A DNA stretch of 6,851 nucleotides from Nitrospiraceae bacterium (lineage in GTDB: Bacteria > Nitrospirota_A > Leptospirillia > Leptospirillales > Leptospirillaceae): contig JAPTWQ010000086.1 of assembly GCA_028064945.1 (NCBI GenBank), forward strand, positions 1 through 6,851, in the 5' to 3' direction. Shown piece after piece: positions 1-4,746 of this stretch. The translations under genes and the position numbers were made by a program. Below the pieces are notes generated by a model. That model was given only the letters and a program-made list of their open reading frames with translations. It was not told the origin of the DNA and ran no database searches. How positions within the stretch are numbered: position 1 is the stretch's first letter; each line of letters starts with the position of its first letter.

Positions 1-153
1 CCATTGTGTTTGGCACCTTTTGGAGCGCAGACTGTGCGGGGAGGAAGAATCAATGGCACATGGACTTTTGCGAATAACAGCACAGGTAATGGCGGTAATG
101 ATTTTGGCTATGTTCTTGTTCCATGTGCTTCTGGTCCAAATGGAGGTTGGTAA
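1..153 (+). CDS. Shufflon tail D: partial PilV-like C-terminal segment
   Basis: An open frame runs from base 1 to a TAA at 151-153, giving 50 visible residues with no start codon, ending VLVPCASGPNGGW. I read it as the 3' end of a thin-pilus minor pilin (PilV-like), or as one alternative C-terminal segment of it. The composition is that of an exposed tip domain: rich in Gly, Asn and Thr, with two Cys (residues 3 and 42 of the visible part). It is the only tail that reads rightward, and it converges on tail C. If the constant part of the pilin lies directly to the left, this is the tail expressed in the sequenced form. Its own crossover site would lie just outside the window. The pilin assignment is inferred from the neighbouring recombinase and the three other tails. 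Confidence 0.6.
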   Translation, partial: PLCLAPFGAQTVRGGRINGTWTFANNSTGNGGNDFGYVLVPCASGPNGGW

Positions 154-225
154 AATCTGAGACATGAGAGCCCTATGTGGATCCTATAGGATATTTGTTA
201 CTTTCTTGGCATACCTTCCTTGAAC
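154..225. other. Spacer between convergent tails D and C, with palindrome
   Basis: These 72 bp separate the stop codons of tails D and C and hold no coding frame. A perfect 12-bp palindrome, ATCCTATAGGAT, lies at 181-192. It has no T-tract, so it is a poor intrinsic terminator on either strand. It could be a protein-binding site within the invertible block, or chance. Confidence 0.35.
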
Positions 226-456
226 TTACCAATGCCATGATTCATAGCATTCAAGGGTTGAGGCTGGGCTTCCGTTGGCTCCATTTTGGGAACATGTGCT
301 ATAGGCCAGTCCCTGAGAATTGATAATCCCGCTCCAGGCAAAGCCTCCTTGCGGCCCACAGTTAAAATAGTCACCTGCCGAAAGATAGGCCCAACCGCAA
401 GGGGTCTCAATCCAAATGGCCTGCGAGGGGAACCAGGCGCCCGAGTAGATTGGTTG
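226..456 (-). CDS. Shufflon tail C: silent PilV-like C-terminal segment
   Basis: Read leftward from the motif CAACCAAT (456-449), this frame gives 76 residues, beginning QPIYSGAWFPSQAIW and ending in a TAA at 228-226. It has no start codon or ribosome binding site at the motif, so it should be expressed only after inversion joins it to the constant part of the pilin. It has four Cys (20, 33, 55, 70) and many Trp, Tyr and Gly residues, as expected for a disulfide-stabilised adhesive tip domain. A longer open frame continues upstream through the neighbouring tails by chance; the domain itself starts at the motif. It faces tail D across a 72-bp non-coding spacer. I recognise no specific ligand or homologue. 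Confidence 0.6.
   Translation of the reverse strand, partial: QPIYSGAWFPSQAIWIETPCGWAYLSAGDYFNCGPQGGFAWSGIINSQGLAYSTCSQNGANGSPASTLECYESWHW
449..456 (-). repeat. Crossover motif of tail C
   Basis: CAACCAAT on the minus strand, followed by C. It encodes Gln-Pro-Ile at the start of tail C, in the same frame as the copies opening tails A and B. Bases to either side differ between copies. As I recall, the R64 sfx repeat contains GTGCCAATCCGGT, so CCAAT is shared with it; that comparison is from memory. Likely core of the site cut by the neighbouring recombinase. Confidence 0.5.
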
Positions 457-470
457 GCGATGAAAGGTTT

Positions 471-632
471 TCAACATGGGCCCAAGGCAAGACCATGTGC
501 CCCAATATTGTCCTCGCAAACGGGATATCCACCCACATAGAATAATACCCCCGTCACAGCCTGAGAGTTGTACCAGGGTCCCATTCCAGGTATGCCGATA
601 TTGGTTGAGCCAGATGTGGCCGTGATTGGTTG
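471..632 (-). CDS. Shufflon tail B: silent PilV-like C-terminal segment
   Basis: Read leftward from CAACCAAT (632-625), this frame gives 53 residues beginning QPITATSGSTNIGIPG and ending GLALGPC, with a TGA at 473-471. Only the CAA-CCA-ATC frame at the motif is shared with tails A and C, and this is what reveals the segment; no ATG-initiated frame covers it. It has two Cys (39 and 53, the last being the final residue). It is the shortest of the three complete tails. It ends 14 bp before the motif of tail C, so the leftward tails are packed head to tail. It should be silent until moved behind the constant part of the pilin. Confidence 0.58.
   Translation of the reverse strand, partial: QPITATSGSTNIGIPGMGPWYNSQAVTGVLFYVGGYPVCEDNIGAHGLALGPC
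625..632 (-). repeat. Crossover motif of tail B
   Basis: A second copy of CAACCAAT on the minus strand, in the same orientation and reading frame as the copies at 449-456 and 856-863. It abuts the stop codon of tail A. Sites in the same orientation would give deletions if recombined with each other; inversion needs the oppositely oriented partner expected left of the window. Confidence 0.5.
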
Positions 633-863
633 TTAACAAGCGTTCTCTTCTGTCGGATTTGCAGGAGTGCTCGTCTGACAGGTGTTGACCCCAACGACAT
701 AATTTGGCGTTCCACCTACGGCACAATACGGAGGCGTTCCTGCGTTTAAATAGTTGGGAACTCTGGCCCCTATCGTTTGCCAACCATTACACAATGTATC
801 AACAATGGCGCCGTAGGGAAGAGAAACCCCTGTTAAATATCCGCCCCCCAAATTAATTGGTTG
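633..863 (-). CDS. Shufflon tail A: silent PilV-like C-terminal segment
   Basis: Read leftward from CAACCAAT (863-856), this frame gives 76 residues beginning QPINLGGGYLTGVSLPYG and ending in a TAA at 635-633. The stop codon abuts the crossover motif of tail B with no spare base. It has four Cys (25, 47, 62, 76), the last being the C-terminal residue. A TTG codon at 851 could be mistaken for a start, but the frame is already open upstream through the motif. The segment borders the recombinase gene directly and so marks the right edge of the invertible block. Pilin-tail function is inferred from the arrangement. Confidence 0.6.
   Translation of the reverse strand, partial: QPINLGGGYLTGVSLPYGAIVDTLCNGWQTIGARVPNYLNAGTPPYCAVGGTPNYVVGVNTCQTSTPANPTEENAC
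856..863 (-). repeat. Crossover motif of tail A, right edge of shufflon
   Basis: A third copy of CAACCAAT on the minus strand, opening tail A. On the plus strand it covers the TTG at 857, which could be taken as a start for the recombinase gene. The motif marks the boundary between the invertible block and the recombinase gene. Confidence 0.5.
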
Positions 864-898
864 TCTTCCTTTTGCCAGAAGTCTCCGATAAGACTTTC

Positions 899-1948
899 AT
901 GAAGACTCCAATCATTATCGTTGTTCCCCCTTCATCCCATTCCCTTACGATCCGAATTGATTGTTCCTCTTCCTGTCTCTTTAAAAATCCGGTTGTGCCG
1001 GTCATTTCCCTTCAAGCATGCTATGACAGCTATGTCTCCTTGCGAGTTCTACGCCAATCGACAAAAACGGGCTACGACCGTGTCGTTCTAAAATATTTTG
1101 CCGACTGGCTGGATCGGGACCTCTCGTCTCTGACGGACGACGAGATTCTTAAAAAATATGCGGGGATCCGGGAGAAGTCTGGCCCCGCCCAGGCGGCGCT
1201 TGCGATCAGGGTTCTGAAAGCCATTTACTCCTATGCGATTGCAAGATTCGGAATTCCGGAACGAAATATCGGCCGGATTCTTCGTGTTGCCGGAATCGCG
1301 CTCACCCCTGTCAGAAAGTCACGCCTTATCAAGAAGAACGACCTTCCGAAATGGTACAAGGCCGTTTCTTCCCAGAGCAAAACACGCCAGGAACGCATCG
1401 CCCGGGATATTTTCCTGATCGGACTCTTTACCGGTCTCCGAAAAACGGAGATCATGTCCCTCAAATGGGAAGACGTCGACCTCAGGGGGCGAACCCTGAC
1501 CGTCAGAAATACAAAAAATCACCGGGACCATACCCTGCCGCTTCCGGATTTTCTGGTTCGCCTTTTTCGGGAACGAAAACCTGACGGAGAGAATTCCTCC
1601 CATGTTTTTCCAGGAAAGAAACTGACTGATCGAATCCGGGATATTGACGACTCCCGCTTTCGGGTGATCAAAGAATCCGGAGTTTCCTTCACGATTCACG
1701 ATCTCAGGCGAACTTTTGCGACGATCGCGGCAGAGATTGGCATCCCTCCCTATCTGCTCAAGAAGCTTTTGAACCACAAATCCGGCGATGTCACCGAGGG
1801 GTATGTGATTTCCACCGTCGAAATCCTGAGAGGACCTGTTCAGAAAATTGCCAAACGGATCGAAGATCTCTGCCAGATGAAACGGAGGGTGATCCCTGAA
1901 CAGGGCGAGTCCCAAGGGACTAATCCCAAGAAAATGCGTGTGATATGA
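899..1948 (+). CDS. rci: Rci-like shufflon tyrosine recombinase
   Basis: Site-specific tyrosine recombinase, 349 residues from the ATG at 899. The N-terminal SAM-like core-binding domain lies at about 36-135 (ISLQACYDSYVSLRVLRQ onward). The catalytic domain at about 145-320 has the full set: Arg181 in TGLRKTEI, Lys206 in TKNHRDH, His267 and Arg270 in HDLRRTF, His293 in LNHK, and the nucleophile Tyr302 in GYV. It is therefore probably active. Length and position, immediately after a block of invertible pilin tails, match Rci of R64-type plasmids, which inverts segments in cytoplasmic DNA to switch the PilV tip. The start is uncertain: TTG 857 lies inside the crossover motif, GTG 995 would remove the unusual hydrophobic first 32 residues, and none has a strong ribosome binding site. 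The basic C-terminal tail beyond 320 may bind DNA. XerC/D-type or integron integrases are less likely given the context. Confidence 0.82.
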   Translation: MKTPIIIVVPPSSHSLTIRIDCSSSCLFKNPVVPVISLQACYDSYVSLRVLRQSTKTGYDRVVLKYFADWLDRDLSSLTDDEILKKYAGIREKSGPAQAALAIRVLKAIYSYAIARFGIPERNIGRILRVAGIALTPVRKSRLIKKNDLPKWYKAVSSQSKTRQERIARDIFLIGLFTGLRKTEIMSLKWEDVDLRGRTLTVRNTKNHRDHTLPLPDFLVRLFRERKPDGENSSHVFPGKKLTDRIRDIDDSRFRVIKESGVSFTIHDLRRTFATIAAEIGIPPYLLKKLLNHKSGDVTEGYVISTVEILRGPVQKIAKRIEDLCQMKRRVIPEQGESQGTNPKKMRVI

Positions 1949-1984
1949 AACGTTGAAACATTTGCGTTGCTTTTATGAAACGTT
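1944..1984. repeat. 11-bp direct repeat behind the recombinase gene
   Basis: TATGAAACGTT occurs at 1944-1954 and again at 1974-1984, 30 bp apart (about three helical turns). The first copy overlaps the TGA stop of the recombinase gene. Each copy contains the palindrome AACGTT. It could be an operator pair or a minor attachment-type repeat; no partner protein is evident. Confidence 0.4.
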
Positions 1985-2017
1985 CCGGCGTCCTTTTCTC
2001 AATCATGGAGGATAAAA

Positions 2018-2140
2018 ATGGAGAAATTCTGCAAAAACCGAAAATGGTCCGATTGTTGCTTTTTGAAGCATGGGATGAATTCTTCGGATAGTGGGGATCA
2101 AAGAACAAGCCTCGGTGTTGAGGCGGAGAATTCATCATGA
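2018..2140 (+). CDS. Possible 40-residue protein
   Basis: An ATG at 2018 follows a good Shine-Dalgarno sequence (GGAGG, six bases upstream) and opens a frame of 40 residues beginning MEKFCKNRKWSDCCFLKHG. It is Cys- and Lys-rich at the start and Ser/Glu-rich at the end, with no membrane segment or recognised family. Its stop lies 30 bp before the next small gene, so the two could be co-transcribed. The ribosome binding site is the only real support; this may be chance. Confidence 0.25.
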   Translation: MEKFCKNRKWSDCCFLKHGMNSSDSGDQRTSLGVEAENSS

Positions 2141-2170
2141 GAAACCTTCTAACGGGGAAGGAGACGCTCT

Positions 2171-2305
2171 ATGGGACTCGGCCCTTCTTACAATCCGATT
2201 TCGATCGTTCTCGTCATGACCCTTTTCTTTGTCGGAACGGCGGCCCTTGCCTATTGGTTCGGATCGAAGGATTCGCACTCCTCGAAAGGAAAAGGAAGCT
2301 TTTGA
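2171..2305 (+). CDS. Small single-pass membrane protein, 44 residues
   Basis: An ATG at 2171 sits seven bases after AAGGAG. The frame encodes 44 residues with one strongly hydrophobic segment at about 10-31 (ISIVLVMTLFFVGTAALAYW), then a short Ser/Lys/Gly-rich tail, SKDSHSSKGKGSF. By the positive-inside rule the C-terminus should be cytoplasmic. The pattern resembles the small accessory subunits or maturation factors of membrane complexes, but I recognise no family and no such complex is nearby. Larger frames across this stretch in other phases lack a ribosome binding site and a protein-like composition. It faces a small lipoprotein gene across a hairpin. Confidence 0.55.
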   Translation: MGLGPSYNPISIVLVMTLFFVGTAALAYWFGSKDSHSSKGKGSF

Positions 2306-2313
2306 TTGAAACA

Positions 2314-2339
2314 GGGAAGGGGAGGGGATATCCCTTCCC
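2314..2339. terminator. Hairpin between two convergent small genes
   Basis: A perfect 8-bp inverted repeat, GGGAAGGG (2314-2321) and CCCTTCCC (2332-2339), with a 10-base loop, lies between the stops of the + membrane protein and the - lipoprotein. The following T-tract is weak on both strands. The placement suggests a shared terminator. Confidence 0.45.
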
Positions 2340-2370
2340 TTCGATCTTTATCCGAGGGGATCAAAAAGGA

Positions 2371-2517
2371 TTATTTTTTCATCGCTTTATCGATTTGCTT
2401 CTTGATGGTCTTATCGGAATCATTTCCCTGGCATCCTCCAAGCAGGAGAGACGCCGTCACAAGAAGAAAAACCGTAACGAGCCCAAGCGATCGGATGGAT
2501 TTGATAAAATCCGGCAT
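2371..2517 (-). CDS. Small entericidin-like lipoprotein, 48 residues
   Basis: The ATG at 2517 follows a strong ribosome binding site (AAGGAGG, five bases upstream). The product has a basic start, MPDFIKSIRS, a hydrophobic signal segment at about 11-28, and a lipobox LLGGC with the lipidated Cys at 29. The mature part is only 20 residues, acidic then Lys-rich, ending KKQIDKAMKK. It should be exported, lipidated and held in the inner or outer membrane. Size and layout recall entericidin-type and other tiny lipoproteins, but the mature sequence gives no firm family. The frame is too short for many gene callers. It has no clear promoter by eye. Confidence 0.68.
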   Translation of the reverse strand: MPDFIKSIRSLGLVTVFLLVTASLLLGGCQGNDSDKTIKKQIDKAMKK

Positions 2518-2578
2518 GAGGGCCTCCTTATTTTCGGAGTCGGAAAGGCTTTAAAAACTTCTTCATGTTCCTAGTCTG

Positions 2579-2619
2579 TTTATTCTTCCCGTCAGGGATT
2601 GTCCCCTCGGGAATAAAGG
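2579..2619. other. Imperfect stem-loop upstream of the small lipoprotein
   Basis: TTTATTCTTCCCG pairs with CGGGAATAAA apart from a two-base bulge, and a nested GGG/CCC lies inside. No T-tract follows on either strand, so it is not a standard terminator. It could be an untranslated-region structure of the lipoprotein transcript or an operator. Confidence 0.25.
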
Positions 2620-2848
2620 GTCTTGTGGATCCTTTTCTGTCTGATGATCATACCCAGGGCGGCGGCATTAATGAACCCCCATTCGGTCGTGAGACTGGGC
2701 AGAAGACACTCTTCCGGGAAGTTTTTTATTGAGACACTCCTCTTTCTCTCCTCTTGCGACATTTTCATTAACAGGCTTTTCCGGATCCCCCGCGAGCCTT
2801 CTTAACGATCTTTATTTTAATGTGATTGCTCCTTTATCTTTCATTCAC

Positions 2849-2877
2849 TTGATGCGGGACTCCAGGACCTGTAAAAT
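2849..2877 (+). promoter_or_regulatory. Sigma70-type promoter for the HU/IHF-like gene
   Basis: TTGATG (2849-2854) and TAAAAT (2872-2877) are separated by exactly 17 bp and lie 50 bp before the ATG at 2928. They match the consensus at 4/6 and 5/6 bases. The four + strand genes that follow could be read from it. Confidence 0.5.
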
Positions 2878-2927
2878 CCTCAGAAAGTTCATTCTATCAG
2901 TCATTCACCTATTAGCGCAGGAATCTT

Positions 2928-3206
2928 ATGACAAAGTCCGACATTGCAAAGCTCCTGGCCCGGCAGTTTCCGGGAATCCGACTTGCGGATGCCCGAGTGA
3001 TGATCGACCTCTTTCTGGACGGCATGAAAGAATCTTTGGGTTCGGGGGATACCGTCGAGCTTCGGGATTTCGGAGTTCTCCGGGTAAGGTCCCGCGCTCC
3101 ACGGAAAGGCCGGAACCCGAAAACAGGCGAGAAAGTTATGGTCGCGGGGAAGAAGGTCGTTTATTTCAAACCGAGCCGGATCTTGAAAGGGAGGCTGAAA
3201 AGCTGA
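2928..3206 (+). CDS. HU/IHF-family DNA-binding protein
   Basis: A 92-residue bacterial histone-like protein, the usual length for the family. Residues 1-45 form the helical dimerisation part (MTKSDIAKLLARQFPG onward). LRDFGVLRV at 45-53 matches the conserved Gly-Phe-Gly-type turn. The DNA-bending arm holds GRNPKTGE at 61-68, with the intercalating-type Pro64 in Arg-Asn-Pro. The helix KPSRILKGRL closes the protein. As a dimer it should bind and bend DNA in the nucleoid. HU and the two IHF subunits cannot be told apart by eye; the RDFGVLRVR stretch looks somewhat more IHF-like. An AGGA ribosome binding site precedes the ATG. Proteins of this family assist many recombination and conjugation reactions, but a link to the shufflon is only inferred. 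Confidence 0.85.
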   Translation: MTKSDIAKLLARQFPGIRLADARVMIDLFLDGMKESLGSGDTVELRDFGVLRVRSRAPRKGRNPKTGEKVMVAGKKVVYFKPSRILKGRLKS

Positions 3207-3239
3207 AGGCATTGAGTCTTATTTAAGCGGAGCCGAAAA

Positions 3240-3431
3240 TTGAATCCTGTACGTCGGTGCGACCAGTGTGGCATCTGGGCGACGGAATTTGCGATCATCC
3301 ATAAAAAAGTTCTGTGTTCGACTTGTTTCGAGTCCTTCAAGCGGACTGAAGGAACCCTCCCTACCCATCCTTCCACACCTGAAGAGGACCCTTCAGGCAA
3401 ATCTTCGTCGTCCTCTCCGGAACAACAGTAA
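3240..3431 (+). CDS. Small four-cysteine zinc-ribbon protein
   Basis: A 63-residue protein starting at TTG 3240. TTG is the only start codon available in the frame and lies seven bases after GGAG. Two CxxC pairs (Cys7/Cys10 in RRCDQCG and Cys26/Cys29 in VLCSTCF) are 15 residues apart and should bind one zinc ion. The C-terminal half, rich in Ser, Pro, Thr and Glu, is probably disordered. It lies 33 bp after the DNA-binding protein and is likely co-transcribed with it. Rubredoxin-like iron binding is possible but the spacing suggests a zinc knuckle. Function unknown. Confidence 0.6.
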   Translation: MNPVRRCDQCGIWATEFAIIHKKVLCSTCFESFKRTEGTLPTHPSTPEEDPSGKSSSSSPEQQ

Positions 3432-3518
3432 TTTCCGCAGAAGCCGAACCGCAGTCACTCCTTGCGGGGAGCCAGCCTAAAATGAAAGATCATTTCAAGT
3501 TGAATTGAGGGAGTCCAA

Positions 3519-3872
3519 ATGCCCAAACGTCTTGGAATCGTTGGAAGCTGGGAAAAAGGTCCGGACGGGACGGACATCAGCCTCGAGAAATTCCTGTATA
3601 TGGGGGAGGTCGAGGTGTTCTGCCCGATTTCCGAGTACCTCGATTTCTCGCTTTCTCTCGGAGCCCCCGTAGAACTAGAAAAGGAAGGACATTACTGGAA
3701 GGGAGAGATTCTTCTCTCCAGGACAGGATACCTGGAGGGAAGTTCGGACTTCACCCCTCGGGAATTCCCCCAGACAATCGGGAGTGATCCCGTTGGCATC
3801 TATGTCGTGCGACTGTTCCGAGAGACGCCCGTCACCCCTGAAATCATCGGGGCCACGGCCTATTTGGCCTGA
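3519..3872 (+). CDS. Hypothetical protein, 117 residues
   Basis: The ATG at 3519 follows GGGAG at a good distance. The protein is soluble, acidic and probably beta-rich, with no signal peptide, membrane segment or catalytic motif that I recognise. Notable stretches are MPKRLGIVGSWEKGPDG at the start, a central LGAPVELEKEGHYWKGEILL, and YVVRLFRETPVTPEI near the end. The central part reads like small beta-barrel strands. It lies 87 bp after the zinc-ribbon gene and 29 bp before yccF, whose ribosome binding site overlaps no part of it, so the two are probably read together. I do not assign a function. Confidence 0.7.
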   Translation: MPKRLGIVGSWEKGPDGTDISLEKFLYMGEVEVFCPISEYLDFSLSLGAPVELEKEGHYWKGEILLSRTGYLEGSSDFTPREFPQTIGSDPVGIYVVRLFRETPVTPEIIGATAYLA

Positions 3873-3901
3873 TACGAACAATTTCTGAAGGAGGGCAGCA
3901 C

Positions 3902-4333
3902 GTGCCCGACTCGAATACCATCCAGGTCGCTTCTCTCAAAGGTCCGCTCCGTCTCATCGGAAACGTCGTCTGGGTTCTGTTCGGAGGATTCTTTATGGCG
4001 GCCGGATGGGTCCTTGCCGGCATCCTCTCCGCTCTCACGATTGTCGGGATCCCCTGGGGGATTGCCGCTTTCCGGATCGCCGATTTTTCTCTCTGGCCTT
4101 TTGGTCGGGAAATGGTCGACCGCAATCAGGGGACAACGATGAAGACGATGTCCTTGATCGGAAACGTCGTCTGGGTTCTGGTCGGTGGTTGGTGGATCGC
4201 CCTTGGGCACCTCTTTTCGGCTCTTCTTTGCACAATGACGATCATCGGAATCCCATTCGCCTGGCAGCACGTGAAACTGGCCGGGATCTCCCTGACTCCG
4301 CTTGGGAAAAAAATTGTGCCGATCGAGAGGTAA
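3902..4333 (+). CDS. yccF: YccF-family inner-membrane protein
   Basis: A 143-residue membrane protein starting at GTG 3902, seven bases after AAGGAGG. It has two tandem YccF repeats. The first holds LIGNVVWVLFGGFF (18-31), a second hydrophobic stretch (39-49) and IVGIPWGIAAFRIA (47-60). The second repeats this as LIGNVVWVLVGGWW (85-98) and IIGIPFAWQHVKLA (114-127), ending LTPLGKKIV. The GIP motif with a following aromatic/helical segment in each half is the family signature. The two halves share a 24-base identical DNA stretch (3956-3979 and 4157-4180), consistent with internal duplication or conserved codons. The biochemical role of the family is not established. Chromosomal and plasmid copies both occur, so it does not define the replicon. 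Confidence 0.85.
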   Translation: MPDSNTIQVASLKGPLRLIGNVVWVLFGGFFMAAGWVLAGILSALTIVGIPWGIAAFRIADFSLWPFGREMVDRNQGTTMKTMSLIGNVVWVLVGGWWIALGHLFSALLCTMTIIGIPFAWQHVKLAGISLTPLGKKIVPIER

Positions 4334-4352
4334 AACGAGAAAAGAATAGTAG

Positions 4353-4383
4353 AAAAGGGGCTCACGGATTGTCCGTAAGCCCC
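4353..4383 (-). terminator. Intrinsic terminator of the leftward operon, shared with yccF
   Basis: GGGGCTCACGGA (4357-4368) pairs with TCCGTAAGCCCC (4372-4383) with a single mismatch and a three-base loop. On the minus strand the stem is followed by TTTT and further T-rich sequence, the form of an intrinsic terminator for the lipoprotein operon. On the plus strand there is no strong T-tract, so its effect on yccF is less sure. Confidence 0.75.
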
Positions 4384-4391
4384 CGGATCTT

Positions 4392-4682
4392 TCAGGTTCC
4401 TTTCACGACCGCGCAAAAGCGGGTGAAGAAGATATAATCCTTCGTCTCGTACTGGATCGAAAAGATCTTTTTGATTCCGGCCTTTCTTGCGGCATCGCGG
4501 ACCGTCTTGCCGCTGTCAGTCGTCGTGTCGGCGGCGAAAGTGCCGTTGCACACCTCCGTCGATTTGAGATCTCCGGGTTTTTTCGTGTCGACCATTGGGT
4601 TCATGGGGGCTTCGGGCATGGCCAGTGTGCAACCGCCAAGAACGATGGTTCCCAGAACGAGTGGCGCCAAGAGTTTCTTCAT
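4392..4682 (-). CDS. TRL-like lipoprotein
   Basis: A 96-residue lipoprotein. The ATG at 4682 follows a near-perfect AAGGAGGT. The signal peptide is MKKLLAPLVLGTIVLGG, with lipobox LGGC and lipidated Cys18. The mature domain has two further Cys (45 and 90) and the pattern Cys-x-Gly, then AARKAGIKKIFSIQYETKD, then a final strand ending CAVVKG. This layout resembles TRL-like small lipoproteins, in which an Ala/Gly-rich helix leads into I-x-x-I-x-x-(V/I)-x-Y-x-x-K. The family match is by eye. It is the last gene of the operon, 64 bp after the DotI-like gene, just before the terminator. In type IVB systems small lipoproteins (DotC, DotD) build the outer-membrane ring, but this one is shorter than DotD and does not resemble it, so a channel role is only a guess. 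Confidence 0.65.
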   Translation of the reverse strand: MKKLLAPLVLGTIVLGGCTLAMPEAPMNPMVDTKKPGDLKSTEVCNGTFAADTTTDSGKTVRDAARKAGIKKIFSIQYETKDYIFFTRFCAVVKGT

Positions 4683-4746
4683 CAGATTACCTCCTTCGAT
4701 TGCGGGCCCCGCCTGAGTTCGAACGGGAAGGTTTGTGATCCGTCCG

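Larger units (their letters stand above)
2518..2927. other. 410-bp stretch without a convincing gene
   Basis: It holds the ribosome binding site of the leftward lipoprotein, an imperfect stem-loop at 2579-2619 and the promoter of the DNA-binding protein at 2849-2877. Open frames on both strands are short, lack ribosome binding sites and look unlike proteins. The best of them is a 56-residue minus-strand frame at 2592-2762, which I did not accept. Confidence 0.5.

Noticed and set aside
226..783. Minus-strand 185-residue frame across tails C, B and part of A as a single protein
   Set aside because: Only its last 76 residues fit the tail C pattern. The upstream part is tail B and A DNA read in the wrong phase, as shown by the shared Gln-Pro-Ile frame at each motif.
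1..863. Phage tail-fibre invertible segment (Gin/Hin type)
   Set aside because: Those systems use serine recombinases; the adjacent enzyme is a tyrosine recombinase and a type IVB transfer gene lies nearby, which favours a PilV shufflon.
1953..1979. Possible promoter TTGAAA / TATGAA behind the recombinase gene
   Set aside because: The spacer is only 15 bp and the -10 box is weak; it overlaps the direct repeats, which explain the similarity.
2137..2574. Plus-strand 145-residue frame
   Set aside because: It overlaps the small membrane protein and, on the other strand, the 48-residue lipoprotein, both with better ribosome binding sites. Its sequence is low-complexity and basic with no fold-like pattern.
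2592..2762. Minus-strand 56-residue frame beginning MSQEERKRSVSIKNFPEE
   Set aside because: The sequence is passably protein-like, but there is no ribosome binding site at either possible ATG and no neighbour coupling. Left as unproven.
2729..3226. Plus-strand 165-residue frame running into the HU/IHF-like gene
   Set aside because: It covers the promoter and then reads the DNA-binding gene out of phase; the HU/IHF family match decides the frame.
3440..3468. Small inverted repeat CCGCA/TGCGG as a terminator after the zinc-ribbon gene
   Set aside because: The stem is only five base pairs with no T-tract.
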